Shown: positions 23,809 through 33,089, counted from the stretch's first letter. The stretch: DNA of 64,000 bases from an uncultured Christensenella sp. (GCA_905203015.1 CAJKUC010000004.1:1-64000); one strand, 5' to 3'. The notes: a model not told the origin generated them from the letters alone. Numbers and translations are program-made.

Positions 23809-24396
23809 ATGAGTGTGGAAAGTATCGTGGAAAAGATACGTTCGGACGGGCATGCCGAAGCGGAAAATATTCTTGCCGCAGGCAGAAAAAAGGCGGACGA
23901 TATCGTAAACGAGGCGAATCGGGAGGCGGAAAAGCACCGTCGCGAGACGGAAGAAGACGTGGAACGCCGCGTGCAGGCGATCGCCGAACATTATGCGGCG
24001 GCGGCGCGGCTCGACGTGAAAAAAATCCGCCTTGCGGCGAGAAAAAAAGCGGCGGAAAGCGTGTATGCGGAAGCGAAAAAACGCCTTCGCAATCTTAGCG
24101 AAGAGGATACGCTGAAACTTTTCGGCAGGCTTTTATCGTCGTATGCCGAAGAGGGCGATTCCGTTGTTTTCGCAGACGATTTCGGATACGTGGATCAGGT
24201 GGCTTTGCTGCCCGTGTTTTTGAATAAAAAACTTTCCGTTTTAAAGGCGGAAAAGGCGCAGGGTGTACACGTGGACGGCGGCTTGTATCTCGTAGGAAAA
24301 ACGGCGGATAAAGATCTTACGTTCGACGCGCTTTTAAAGGCGGATTTCGAGGAACGGCAGGCGGAAATCGTAAACGCGCTGTTCGGCAACGGCTGA
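23809..24396 (+). CDS. ntpE: V-type ATPase subunit E
   Basis: The product is 195 residues: an N-terminal coiled coil (to about 90, ILAAGRKKADDIVNEANREAEK) and a C-terminal globular part ending VHVDGGLYLVGK ... VNALFG. It is the second peripheral-stalk subunit and binds the top of the A3B3 head. It follows ntpK with a 41-base gap. ATG 23809 follows GGAAAGG. Confidence 0.9.
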   Translation: MSVESIVEKIRSDGHAEAENILAAGRKKADDIVNEANREAEKHRRETEEDVERRVQAIAEHYAAAARLDVKKIRLAARKKAAESVYAEAKKRLRNLSEEDTLKLFGRLLSSYAEEGDSVVFADDFGYVDQVALLPVFLNKKLSVLKAEKAQGVHVDGGLYLVGKTADKDLTFDALLKADFEERQAEIVNALFGNG

Positions 24397-24532
24397 TATC
24401 GGGGCTGCGGAAAAAGGCTTTCGCGGCAGACGGAGCGTTGTGTTGCCGCGGGGCGTTATACGGCTGACTGCGGCATAATCGGAAGCGGCGGAGAAGCGGA
24501 CGAAGCGCCGCGAAAAGGCAGAGGTGAAACAG

Positions 24533-25492
24533 GTGATTTCGAGGACGTACGTAAACGGCGTGATCGCCGCAAAAGAAAAATATTTTCTCGGAGAGAAGTT
24601 GCTCCGTCTGTGCGAATCGGACGCGGCGACGGCTTTGCGTACGCTGAAAGAAAACGGTTTCGGCGGCGACGCGGCGGAAGAGAAAGGCGCGGAAGAACTG
24701 ATCAGGGCGGAAGAAGCCTCGATCAACGCGTTTGTACGCGAGTATGCGGCGGGCGAAGCGGAACGGGAATATTTTCTTGCGCCGCTCGATACGCACAACG
24801 TTAAGGCATATTTCAAAGCGCACGTTTTAGGCGCGGACGTTGCGCCGATGCTGGCGGAAGAAGGAACATTGAAAACGGGCGCGATCGCGGAATGTTTCGC
24901 GAAAGAAGATTTTTCCGCGTTGCCCGATTATTTGCAAAAAGCCCTGAAAGAAGCGGAAACCATCTGCGAAAACGGCACGGAAGGAAAGGGCGCGAAAGTT
25001 GGCGAAGCGTTTGAAAAGGCGTTATACGCGCATCTTTCCGAATCGTGCAAAGGCGAGAGCGCGCTGAAAAAAATTCTCGCGGCGAAAGCGGATCGCACGA
25101 ATCTTGTGATCGCGCTTCGCTCGAAGGATCTTGCTGCGGCGAAAGAAGCGTTTCTTGCGGGCGGCAACGTAAAAGCCGATTCGTTCGCGTTCTGTTTTAT
25201 AGAAGACGAAGAAAAGGCGCGCGCCGCGGCGGAAAAGGCGGGGGCGCACGATTTATGGAAAACGTATGCCGCATGCAAAGAGTCGGGCGGCGTTGCGGCT
25301 GCGGAAAAAGCGGCGGCGGAAGCGGAAATCGACTATTTCGCAAAGCGGAAATACGAACTGGCGGGAACGAAGCCGTTCATCTATTACGTATTGCGGAGAA
25401 GAACGGAATGTTTCAACGTGCGCGTCGCGTTGGTATGCCTGAACGCGGGAATGAAAGAAAGCGAAATCAAAAAACGCTTCCGCGGCGTGTGA
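24533..25492 (+). CDS. ntpC: V-type ATPase subunit C (d type)
   Basis: The product is 319 residues, helical and soluble, the funnel-shaped socket that joins the rotor ring to the central shaft. Recognition rests on length, operon position and family features such as YVNGVIAAKEKYFL, LDTHNVKAYFKA and the C-terminal PFIYYVLRRRTECFNVRVALVCLNAGM. GTG 24533 is preferred because AGAGGTGA lies just upstream and the protein then starts like its relatives; GTG 24524 is possible and adds three residues. A 136-base gap after ntpE holds nothing I recognise. Confidence 0.9.
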   Translation: MISRTYVNGVIAAKEKYFLGEKLLRLCESDAATALRTLKENGFGGDAAEEKGAEELIRAEEASINAFVREYAAGEAEREYFLAPLDTHNVKAYFKAHVLGADVAPMLAEEGTLKTGAIAECFAKEDFSALPDYLQKALKEAETICENGTEGKGAKVGEAFEKALYAHLSESCKGESALKKILAAKADRTNLVIALRSKDLAAAKEAFLAGGNVKADSFAFCFIEDEEKARAAAEKAGAHDLWKTYAACKESGGVAAAEKAAAEAEIDYFAKRKYELAGTKPFIYYVLRRRTECFNVRVALVCLNAGMKESEIKKRFRGV

Positions 25493-25592
25493 CGGTTTTG
25501 TCCGTACGCGCTTTCCGAATCGGCGGAAAACGGGGCAAAAAACGTACGGGCGGCGGGAGAAAGCGGATGAATAATATCGGGAGAGGACGAAA

Positions 25593-25901
25593 ATGCTCGG
25601 AAAAACGGCAATCGTCGGCGACGGCGACAGCATAACGGTGTTCAAAGCGGCGGGCGTGGACGCGTTCCCCGCGCAGGACGAGAAAAAGGCGCGGGAAGTG
25701 ATCCGCAGAATAGCGAAAGATTATAAGATCATCTTTCTTACGGAAGAATTCGCGCGGCCGCTGGCGGACTTTTTGAAGAGATTCGACGAAGCGCCTTATC
25801 CCGTGATTTTATCCGTGCCGTCGAAGAACGGCTCTACGGGCTACGGCGCGGAAATGCTGAAAGAGGCGACGGAGCGCGCGCTGGGCGTGAATATCTTATA
25901 A
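25593..25901 (+). CDS. ntpG: V-type ATPase subunit F
   Basis: The product is 102 residues. IAIVGD-like TAIVGDGDSITVFKAAGV and the closing VILSVPSKNGSTGYGAEMLKEATERALGVNI are the subunit F signatures. It sits on the central shaft and is part of the rotor. Ribosome site GGGAGAGG. Confidence 0.92.
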   Translation: MLGKTAIVGDGDSITVFKAAGVDAFPAQDEKKAREVIRRIAKDYKIIFLTEEFARPLADFLKRFDEAPYPVILSVPSKNGSTGYGAEMLKEATERALGVNIL

Positions 25902-25995
25902 GCCTTATAAGCGGAAAACAATGCAAAATCGCGCCCGCCGATTGCGGTAAAAAAACGGCGGAAGAAGCGGGCGGAAAAATACGGAGAGAGATTTT

Positions 25996-27768
25996 ATGGC
26001 AACGGTTGGTAAGACAATCAAGGTATCGGGACCTTTAATCGTGGCGGAAAACATGGCGGACGCGAAATTGTACGACGTGGTACGCGTATCCGAAAAAGGG
26101 CTGATCGGCGAAATCATCGAATTGCGCGGAGACAAAGCCTCCATACAGGTGTACGAAGAAACGGCGGGGCTCGGAGTGGGAGAAAACGTGTATTCCACGG
26201 GCGAGCCGCTTTCCGCGGAACTCGGCCCCGGGCTGATCACGGGCATTTTCGACGGGATTCAGCGCCCGCTCACCGCGCTTTATTTCAAATACGGCGATCG
26301 TATTTCGCGCGGGGTATCGGTGAATAAACTGAGTCGCGAAAAGAAGTGGACGTTCGTTCCGTGCGTTTCCGTCGGTGACGAAGTGGGCGAAGGCGACGTG
26401 ATCGGCAGCGTGCAGGAAACAGAGATCGTTTCGCATAAAATTCTTGTGCCGAAGGGCGTGAAAGGCCGTATTTCTTCCGTAACGGCGGGAGATTTCACGA
26501 TCGAAGAAACCGTAGCCGTGGTGGAGACGGAAAACGGCGCGAAGCCCTTGTGCATGCTTCAGAAATGGCCCGTGAGAAAGGGCAGACCGTATCTTGAAAA
26601 ACTCAATCCCGATCGTCCGATGGTGACGGGGCAACGCGTAATCGATACGTTGTTCCCGATCGCCCGCGGCGGCGTTGCCGCCGTTCCCGGGCCTTTCGGC
26701 AGCGGCAAAACCGTTGTGCAGCACCAACTTGCGAAGTGGGCGGACGCGGACATTATCGTATACGTGGGCTGCGGCGAACGCGGCAACGAAATGACGGACG
26801 TTCTGAACGAATTTCCCGAACTGAAAGATCCGAAGACGGGCGAACCGCTGATGAAGCGAACGGTGCTGATCGCGAACACTTCCGATATGCCCGTGGCGGC
26901 GCGCGAAGCCTCGATTTACACGGGCATCACGATCGCCGAATATTTCCGCGATATGGGCTACAACGTAGCCATCATGGCGGACTCTACGTCGCGTTGGGCG
27001 GAGGCGTTGCGCGAAATGAGCGGACGGCTTGAAGAAATGCCCGGCGACGAAGGGTATCCCGCATATCTTGCCAGCCGTCTTGCGGAATTTTACGAACGCG
27101 CGGGGATCGTGCGGATTCTCGGCAAAGAGAAAAAACTCGGCTCGGTGACGGCGATCGGCGCGGTGTCGCCTCCCGGCGGCGATTTAAGCGAACCCGTAGC
27201 GCAGGCAACGCTTCGTATCGTGAAAGTGTTTTGGGGGCTTTCCGCTTCCCTGGCGTACAAGCGGCATTTCCCCGCGATCGATTGGCTGATCAGTTATTCG
27301 CTGTATGCGGATAAAATGAAGGACTGGTACGACGAAAACGTAGGAAAAGAATTTTTCCGCTATCGTGCGGAAGTGATGAAGGTATTGCAGGAAGAAGCCG
27401 CTCTCGACGAAATCGTCCGCCTCGTGGGCGTAGACGCGTTGTCCGCAAAAGACCGCCTGACGATGGAAACGGCGAAGATGATCCGCGAAGATTTCCTGCA
27501 CCAGAACGCGTTCCACGAAGTGGATACCTACACGTCTTTGAAAAAGCAACTTTCCATGCTCCGTCTGATCTGCGGTTTCCGCGCGGCGGGCAGCGAAGCG
27601 GTGGATAACTACGTGGATCTGAACGATATTTTATCCGCGCCGTTCAAGGATAAGATCGGCAGAGCAAAATATATCCCCGAGGATAACGTTGATAAGATCG
27701 ACGAAATTTATTCCGAAATGCTGAAAGAAATAAAGGCGCTTTGCGAGGGAGAGAAAGAAGATGTTTAA
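25996..27768 (+). CDS. ntpA: V-type ATPase catalytic subunit A
   Basis: The product is 590 residues. Walker A GPFGSGKT is at 232-239, followed by GCGERGNEMTDVL with the catalytic glutamate and MADSTSRWAEALRE. The family-specific non-homologous insert is present at about 115-190. It hydrolyses ATP (or makes it in reverse) in alternation with subunit B. The gene overlaps ntpB by eight bases. Confidence 0.97.
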   Translation: MATVGKTIKVSGPLIVAENMADAKLYDVVRVSEKGLIGEIIELRGDKASIQVYEETAGLGVGENVYSTGEPLSAELGPGLITGIFDGIQRPLTALYFKYGDRISRGVSVNKLSREKKWTFVPCVSVGDEVGEGDVIGSVQETEIVSHKILVPKGVKGRISSVTAGDFTIEETVAVVETENGAKPLCMLQKWPVRKGRPYLEKLNPDRPMVTGQRVIDTLFPIARGGVAAVPGPFGSGKTVVQHQLAKWADADIIVYVGCGERGNEMTDVLNEFPELKDPKTGEPLMKRTVLIANTSDMPVAAREASIYTGITIAEYFRDMGYNVAIMADSTSRWAEALREMSGRLEEMPGDEGYPAYLASRLAEFYERAGIVRILGKEKKLGSVTAIGAVSPPGGDLSEPVAQATLRIVKVFWGLSASLAYKRHFPAIDWLISYSLYADKMKDWYDENVGKEFFRYRAEVMKVLQEEAALDEIVRLVGVDALSAKDRLTMETAKMIREDFLHQNAFHEVDTYTSLKKQLSMLRLICGFRAAGSEAVDNYVDLNDILSAPFKDKIGRAKYIPEDNVDKIDEIYSEMLKEIKALCEGEKEDV

Positions 27769-29152
27769 AGAATACAAAACGATCCGCGAAGTGGTGGGGC
27801 CGCTGATGGTGGTGGACGGCGTTGCGGGAGTGACGTACAACGAACTTGTGGAGATCGTGAATACGGACGGCGAAACGCGGTTGGGAAAAGTGCTGGAAGT
27901 ATCGGGCGATAAAGCCGTTGTGCAACTTTTCGAGAATTCGCAGGGCTTGCAGATTTCCGGCGCGAAAGCGCGCTTTCTGGGGCATGCGCAAAGGCTTGCC
28001 GTTTCCCGCGATATGCTCGGGCGCGTGTTCGACGGCATGGGCAATCCCCGCGACGGCGGCGAAAGCGTGATTCCCGATAAATGGATGGATATCAACGGCG
28101 AGCCGATCAATCCCGCCGCGCGCGATTATCCGAACGAATTCATCGAAACGGGCATATCCGCGATCGACGGACTCAATACGCTTGTACGCGGACAGAAATT
28201 GCCCGTATTTTCCATGAGCGGCTTGCCGCATGCGGAACTTGCCGCGCAGATAGCGCGTCAGGCGAAGGTGAAAAACGGCGGAAATTTCGCCGTGGTGTTC
28301 GCCGCGATCGGCATCACTTTTGAAGAAGCGCAATATTTCGTGGACGATTTCAAGCGCACGGGCGCGATCGAAAGAACGGTGCTGTTCACGAACCTTGCGA
28401 ACGATCCCGCCGTGGAACGTATCGCTACGCCGCGTATGGCGCTCACCTGTGCGGAATATCTCGCATTCGAGTGCGGTATGCACGTGCTTGTGATTATGAC
28501 GGACATCACGAATTACGCGGAAGCGTTGCGCGAAGTATCCGCCGCGCGCCGCGAAGTGCCCGGGCGGCGCGGCTATCCCGGGTATCTCTACACCGATCTC
28601 GCTTCGTTATACGAACGCGCGGGGCGGATCAGAGGCAAGGTAGGATCGATCACGCAGATTCCCATTCTTACGATGCCTGAAGACGATAAAACGCACCCGA
28701 TTCCCGATCTTACGGGCTATATCACGGAGGGGCAGATTATCCTTTCGCGCGAATTATACAAAAAGGGAATCACGCCGCCGATCGACGTTCTGCCTTCTCT
28801 TTCGAGATTGAAGGATAAAGGGATCGGCAAGGGGAAAACGCGGGAAGATCACGCGGACACGATGAACCAACTTTTTGCGGCGTACGCGCGGGGCAAAGAA
28901 TGTAAGGAACTTTCCGCGATCCTCGGCGAAGCGGCACTTTCCGATACGGATAAGTTGTATGCGAAATTCGCGGAAGAATTTGAGAAACGCTACGTGTCGC
29001 AAGGCTTCACCACGGCGAGGAGCATCGAGGAAACGTTGGATATCGGCTGGGAACTTCTGAAAATTCTGCCCGTAGGCGAATTGAAGCGTATCCGCGAAGA
29101 ATATATCGAAAAGTATCTGAAAAAAGAAACGGACGAAGCGGCGGCAAACTGA
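27761..29152 (+). CDS. ntpB: V-type ATPase regulatory subunit B
   Basis: The product is 463 residues. It lacks a Walker A and has FSMSGLPHAELAAQIARQA in its place, as all B subunits do; VLVIMTDITNYAEALREVSAARREVPGRRGYPGYLYTDLA supplies the conserved interface with subunit A. It binds but does not hydrolyse nucleotide. The start lies inside the end of ntpA with GAGGGAGAG upstream. Confidence 0.97.
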   Translation: MFKEYKTIREVVGPLMVVDGVAGVTYNELVEIVNTDGETRLGKVLEVSGDKAVVQLFENSQGLQISGAKARFLGHAQRLAVSRDMLGRVFDGMGNPRDGGESVIPDKWMDINGEPINPAARDYPNEFIETGISAIDGLNTLVRGQKLPVFSMSGLPHAELAAQIARQAKVKNGGNFAVVFAAIGITFEEAQYFVDDFKRTGAIERTVLFTNLANDPAVERIATPRMALTCAEYLAFECGMHVLVIMTDITNYAEALREVSAARREVPGRRGYPGYLYTDLASLYERAGRIRGKVGSITQIPILTMPEDDKTHPIPDLTGYITEGQIILSRELYKKGITPPIDVLPSLSRLKDKGIGKGKTREDHADTMNQLFAAYARGKECKELSAILGEAALSDTDKLYAKFAEEFEKRYVSQGFTTARSIEETLDIGWELLKILPVGELKRIREEYIEKYLKKETDEAAAN

Positions 29153-29225
29153 GCCGCCGATCGGAAGCCGTTGTGCGGCGGAATCCGTCGGATGAGGGAA
29201 TCCGCTTGGAAAAGGTGCGATAAAA

Positions 29226-29852
29226 ATGGCAAGGCTGAACGTAAACCCCACGAGAATGGAGTTGAAAAAACTGAAAGCACGGCTTTCTACGGCGGTGCGC
29301 GGGCATAAACTGCTGAAAGACAAGTCGGATGAAATGATCCGTCGTTTTTCGGAAATTATCCGCGAGAACAAACGTCTGAGGGAAGAAGTGGAAGAAGAGA
29401 TCGCCGCAACGTTGAAACGGTTTTCTCTGGCGCGTTCTTTAACGCCGTCGTATGTGGCGGAAACGGCGTTTTCTATGCCTGCCGTGGCAGTGCAGGTGGA
29501 TTGCTCTACGGAGAGCATTATGGGCGTGGACGTGCCGAAAGCGACGGTTGCCGTAGGGCAGAACGAAGAAGGCGCGGGCGTGCCGTATGCCTTTTCCGAA
29601 ATCACGGGAGAGGCGGACGAGGCGGTGCGCGCGGCGTACAGGTTGCTGCCTAAAATGATCCGCCTGGCGGAAACGGAAAAGACGGTGCGTATGCTGGCGG
29701 ACGAAATAGAGCGCAACAAACGGCGCGTGAACGCCCTCGAATACGTGATGATTCCGCAACTCAACGAAACGATCAAGTATATCAAAGACAAACTGGACGA
29801 AAACGAACGCGCAAGTATCGTGCGTCTGATGAAAGTGAAAAGTAAAGCGTAA
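29226..29852 (+). CDS. ntpD: V-type ATPase central-shaft subunit D
   Basis: The product is 208 residues. LNVNPTRMELKKLKARLSTAVRGHKLLKDKSDEM is the N-terminal shaft helix signature, and RRVNALEYVMIPQLNETIKYI is the matching C-terminal helix. The two form the coiled coil that turns inside the A3B3 head. It closes the operon; the terminator hairpin begins within its last codons. Confidence 0.95.
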   Translation: MARLNVNPTRMELKKLKARLSTAVRGHKLLKDKSDEMIRRFSEIIRENKRLREEVEEEIAATLKRFSLARSLTPSYVAETAFSMPAVAVQVDCSTESIMGVDVPKATVAVGQNEEGAGVPYAFSEITGEADEAVRAAYRLLPKMIRLAETEKTVRMLADEIERNKRRVNALEYVMIPQLNETIKYIKDKLDENERASIVRLMKVKSKA

Positions 29853-29875
29853 TTTTAAATACGCTTTATTTTTTT
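29844..29875 (+). terminator. Terminator of the V-ATPase operon
   Basis: AAAGCGTA (29844-29851) and TACGCTTT (29860-29867) form an 8-bp stem overlapping the ntpD stop, followed by seven T. Confidence 0.85.
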
Positions 29876-29997
29876 GCGCAATTCACAAAATTTATCGGAA
29901 ACGGCGGGGAAAAAGCCGAAAAAGAGAAGCGCGGAAGAGAATCGGGAAAAAAAGGATGAAAATAGAAAAAATTCTTGAAAAGAGCGATAAAAAACGA

Positions 29998-30026
29998 TTG
30001 ACAAACGATAAAAGAAAAGGTATAAT
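29998..30026 (+). promoter_or_regulatory. Promoter of tRNA-Ala
   Basis: TTGACA (29998-30003) and TATAAT (30021-30026), 17-base spacer, 12 bases before the mature tRNA 5' end. Confidence 0.9.
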
Positions 30027-30038
30027 GATTGAGCACTT

Positions 30039-30114
30039 GGGGATATGGCTCAGTTGGTAGAGCGCCTCGTTCGCAACGAGGAGGTCACGAGTTCGACTCT
30101 CGTTATCTCCACCA
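30039..30114 (+). tRNA. tRNA-Ala (CGC)
   Basis: A 76-base cloverleaf including encoded CCA. The anticodon stem CCTCG/CGAGG encloses TTCGCAA, anticodon CGC, which reads GCG. The acceptor stem has the G3-U70 pair, the alanine identity element, and discriminator A. GCG is a very frequent alanine codon in the flanking genes, which fits a dedicated CGC tRNA. Confidence 0.96.
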
Positions 30115-30121
30115 GACGAAG

Positions 30122-30166
30122 ACCCGAAACGAACTTTTGATGTGAAGCGAGTTTCGGGTTTTTTTA
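30122..30166 (+). terminator. Terminator of tRNA-Ala
   Basis: ACCCGAAAC (30122-30130) and GTTTCGGGT (30151-30159) with a following T run. Confidence 0.9.
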
Positions 30167-30188
30167 CTGTATCCGAACGGGAGAATTT

Positions 30189-30638
30189 ATGAGAAAGACA
30201 ATCAGACGAATTTGTAGTTTAGTAGGAAGCCTAATTCTTATGTTTTGTATGTGTTTCAGTCTTGTCGGGTGTGGCGATAAAGAAAAAAAATACGACGTAA
30301 GCATCAAAATAAGAAATAGCGAAGGCTCTACATGGATTTTTACTCCGGACGTGGACGAATTGAAATACGAATTTGAATACACCGGAGAAGAGATGAGATT
30401 TTGGATTGATTCGTGGAATCTTCCTGATCATCCGCGTTGGAGTAATGAATGGTTTGAGCCGAATACCAGCGGGGCAAACGTGTTTCATGCGGATTATGGA
30501 AAAATTGGACAAATGTATTATGAAGAAGACCCTAAATTTATTTGTGAACGCGGAGAATATTATTATCGTGTTTACGCTGATTCTACATCTGATTTATGGA
30601 ATTCAAGAAGGGTATTTTTATATATAACAGTTATTTAA
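30189..30638 (+). CDS. AT-rich lipoprotein of unknown function
   Basis: The product is 149 residues. A basic, hydrophobic signal peptide ends in a textbook lipobox LVGC with Cys28. The mature part is acidic and aromatic, without a motif I know. The gene is visibly more AT-rich than its neighbours and uses AAT, ATT and TTT codons freely, which suggests later acquisition. It lies directly after a tRNA gene. Ribosome site GGGAGAA. Confidence 0.7.
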   Translation: MRKTIRRICSLVGSLILMFCMCFSLVGCGDKEKKYDVSIKIRNSEGSTWIFTPDVDELKYEFEYTGEEMRFWIDSWNLPDHPRWSNEWFEPNTSGANVFHADYGKIGQMYYEEDPKFICERGEYYYRVYADSTSDLWNSRRVFLYITVI

Positions 30639-30670
30639 TATAGGAGAGAAATGCACTTTAAATGATATAA

Positions 30671-30937
30671 AAGAATTATAACGTTCAAAGTAATGTACAA
30701 AGGCAAAGGCTTGATTCGGTAGTCGATAATTATCACGTTGTCAATCTTATTCAAAATAACGGCGATACTATTATCGAAGTAGTTGATGATAATCTCGGTA
30801 AATCAAATAATGCTAATCGTATTACGTTTGTAAAAACAAATAGCGGCTATGAATTTTTCGGCGTTTATAAAATCGTTGAAAACGGTACAACCCGGCGATA
30901 TCAACGAATTTCCGATAATTATCCGATAAAATTATAA
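30671..30937 (+). pseudogene. 5'-truncated gene fragment
   Basis: An open frame of 88 codons, from just after a stop at 30668-30670 to TAA 30937, has no start codon or ribosome site. The translation looks like real protein: LIQNNGDTIIEVVDDNLG, then ITFVKTNSGYEFFGVYKIV, then RRYQRISDNYPIKL. The F-GVYK ... YxRIS pattern resembles C-terminal ends of some mobile-element or restriction-associated proteins, but I cannot name the family. Its AT-richness matches the preceding lipoprotein gene. Confidence 0.5.
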
Positions 30938-30989
30938 TGAAAATACGGATCAGTAAAAGAAAATGCACGGAACGGAAAAAGGGAAATTT

Positions 30990-31652
30990 ATGAAATTTTC
31001 AATCGAATTCGACGGCAGATATAAAGGCAAAGTAAAAGATGCGCTTAAACAGAAAGTCTCCTCGTTCTTCTGGACGTTTTTTATCGGTTTATTGGTGACG
31101 GCGGCGGGGTTTTATACGTCTACCTTATCGTTTTACCGCGTAATCACGCCCGTTGAAAGAGCGTTCGGCATTGCGGTGATGGTGGGAGGAATCGCGCTTA
31201 TTATCGCGTCGCCGTTCGTAGGGATTTTCAAAGGATTCAATCGCGGGTTCAAAGGGAAAATGCATTTTTTCTTCGAGAAAAAGGACGGCGAAGAAGAATG
31301 GAATTATATTCTTTCCGCAACGAAAAACGGCGTATGGTATGAAGAGTACGGCAAAGTATCGTTAATCGATATAAAGGGCAATATCGCTTCGCTCAGAACG
31401 GATAAGGCGAAAGATTATTACATACCGCTTCGCGCGCTTACCGACGAAGAACGGCACAATCTTGCGGTGACGGAAAAAGAAGTGCGCGATTACAGAATAG
31501 AAGAGACGAGAAAATGCCGGGAAGCCGCGCGCACGAAAAACCGCGGCAATTCCGCCGACGGGAAAAACGACAAAAAAAGCGTGAAAAACGAAGAAAACGG
31601 GAAAAGCGGAAAAGCCGACAATGCACAAGGCGGCGACGGACAGAGAGGCTAA
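30990..31652 (+). CDS. Two-helix membrane protein with a charged tail
   Basis: The product is 220 residues. Two membrane segments (about 27-47 and 58-82) are followed by a soluble part with FFFEKKDGEEEWNYILSATKNGVWYEEYGKV ... YYIPLRAL, a layout like YcxB-type proteins of unknown function. The last 45 residues are low-complexity Lys, Asn, Glu and Gly. ATG 30990 is chosen for the upstream AAAGGGAAA. Its stop overlaps the stop of the convergent MocR-type gene. Confidence 0.65.
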   Translation: MKFSIEFDGRYKGKVKDALKQKVSSFFWTFFIGLLVTAAGFYTSTLSFYRVITPVERAFGIAVMVGGIALIIASPFVGIFKGFNRGFKGKMHFFFEKKDGEEEWNYILSATKNGVWYEEYGKVSLIDIKGNIASLRTDKAKDYYIPLRALTDEERHNLAVTEKEVRDYRIEETRKCREAARTKNRGNSADGKNDKKSVKNEENGKSGKADNAQGGDGQRG

Positions 31653-32770
31653 GAACGGCGGAGCAGGCGGCGCACTTTATTGATGTGCCGCTCGAACGAG
31701 CCGTCGTTTAAAAGGCGCGCGAGAACGTATTGCTCGAACAGCGGCACGGGGCAGGAATAGAACCCGAGCCGCTGTTCGTATTCTTCGGCAAGGCGCGGCG
31801 GAAGCAGCATATAGGCGATTCTGAGCGCGGGTGAAAGGGTTTTCGAGAAAGTGTTCAGATACAGCACCCTGCCTTCTTTGTCTGCGCCGAAAAGCGTTTC
31901 TGTGGGCTTTACGACTAACGAAAATTCCGAACGGTAATCGTCTTCCACGATATATCCATCCGTTTTTTGCGCGTGCCGCAGATATTCGGCTTTTTTCGTT
32001 GCGCCTGCCGTGGCGAGGGTGGGAAAACTGCGATAAGGCGTTACGTGCAGCACGTTCGCGTCCGTTGCGTTCAGCGCTTTTGAAGATATGCCGTCGTTTC
32101 CGAGCGGCAGCAGGCGGAGCGGCACGCCTTTCGCCGCGTACGTTTTTTCGATTTGTCCGTACGACGGAGATTCTATGCCGTAGATTTTATCTCCGCCGAG
32201 AAGTTCCGTGATGATTCCGTATAAATATTCCGCGCCCGCGCCGAAAACAATCTGCGATTCGCAAATTTCCATGCCGCGGCTGCGCGAAAGATAATTTTTC
32301 AAAGCGCGTTTCAGTTCGTCGGAGCCGCCGCGCGGCGGTTTTTGCAGAAGCGTATCGCCGTAATCGGCAAGCACCGCCCGCGCCGCTTTCGCGTAGGAAG
32401 AAAACGGAAAGGGAAAATCCGCCGACGTTTCCGTAAAAGCGGCGTTTTCTCGAGTGTCGGCGGAGTTCGCGAAATCCTCCGCATGGAGCCGGAGCGGCGC
32501 GGAAGAGCCCGTAGGGGCGGAAGGGGAGACGGCGCGCGTAACGGCGTCGAAAATTCCCGATCCCGCATAGGCGACGAAACAGCCGCTACGTTCTCTGGAA
32601 TCGATATACCCTTCGCTGCGGAGAATATCGAGCGCGGTTTCCGCCGTAACGACGGATACGCCGTTTTCTTCCGCAAGGGTGCGTTTTGAGGGCAGTTTCC
32701 CGCCGTAGGGCAGGGCTCCCGTCACGATTTCGCGTTTGATTTTTTCGTATAAGACGTCGTATTTTTTCAT
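31649..32770 (-). CDS. MocR-type GntR/aminotransferase regulator, C-terminally short
   Basis: The product is 373 residues. Residues 1-70 are a GntR winged helix (YEKIKREIVTGALPYGGKLPSKRTLAEENGVS). The rest is a fold-type I aminotransferase-like domain with VFGAGAEYLYGIITELL, HVTPYRSFPT and NTFSKTLSPALRIAYML, whose lysine binds pyridoxal phosphate. MocR proteins are usually 440-500 residues; this one stops at HINKVRRLLRR, where others continue about 80 more. The ATG at 32770 lacks a clear ribosome site. It is divergent from an ECF S component, the arrangement of PdxR-type regulators of vitamin B6 supply. Confidence 0.82.
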   Translation of the reverse strand: MKKYDVLYEKIKREIVTGALPYGGKLPSKRTLAEENGVSVVTAETALDILRSEGYIDSRERSGCFVAYAGSGIFDAVTRAVSPSAPTGSSAPLRLHAEDFANSADTRENAAFTETSADFPFPFSSYAKAARAVLADYGDTLLQKPPRGGSDELKRALKNYLSRSRGMEICESQIVFGAGAEYLYGIITELLGGDKIYGIESPSYGQIEKTYAAKGVPLRLLPLGNDGISSKALNATDANVLHVTPYRSFPTLATAGATKKAEYLRHAQKTDGYIVEDDYRSEFSLVVKPTETLFGADKEGRVLYLNTFSKTLSPALRIAYMLLPPRLAEEYEQRLGFYSCPVPLFEQYVLARLLNDGSFERHINKVRRLLRRS

Positions 32771-32852
32771 GGGCTGTTTTTTTGTGCCGCGCGTTATGTC
32801 TCTTCCGGCAGCGGTTACGCCGTAACGGCATATCGGCGGCGTGGGGGTGCTT

Positions 32853-32916
32853 AAAACTGGTATTATAAAATAAATAAAAACTGGATATTTTAATAATATC
32901 AAATAAAGTATATAAT
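32853..32916 (+). promoter_or_regulatory. Direct repeats and -10 between the MocR gene and the ECF gene
   Basis: AAAACTGG is repeated at 32853-32860 and 32877-32884, each followed by an ATT-rich half, with 24-bp spacing. A TATAAT at 32911-32916 faces the ECF gene with a poor -35, as expected for an activated promoter. A minus-strand TATAAT (32862-32867) overlaps the first repeat and could serve the regulator. MocR proteins bind such direct repeats; the assignment here is inference. The remainder of 32917-33089 is featureless. Confidence 0.5.
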
Positions 32917-33089
32917 GATATTATCCGAATGTCAAGCGGAATGACGGAACGTCGGCTTGTTTTTCGGGATGATTGTTTTGCAAGAGGCTTGTTTTTCGGA
33001 AGATCTGTCGATAACGGCAGGAATACGGAAAAAGGCAAAACGAAAAAGCCGACTGTGAAAAACGGCGGCAAAAAAGGAGACGGCAAGAG

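Noticed and set aside
30039..30937. An integrated element bounded by tRNA-Ala
   Set aside because: I found no integrase and no repeat of the tRNA 3' end downstream, so only the AT-rich composition is reported.
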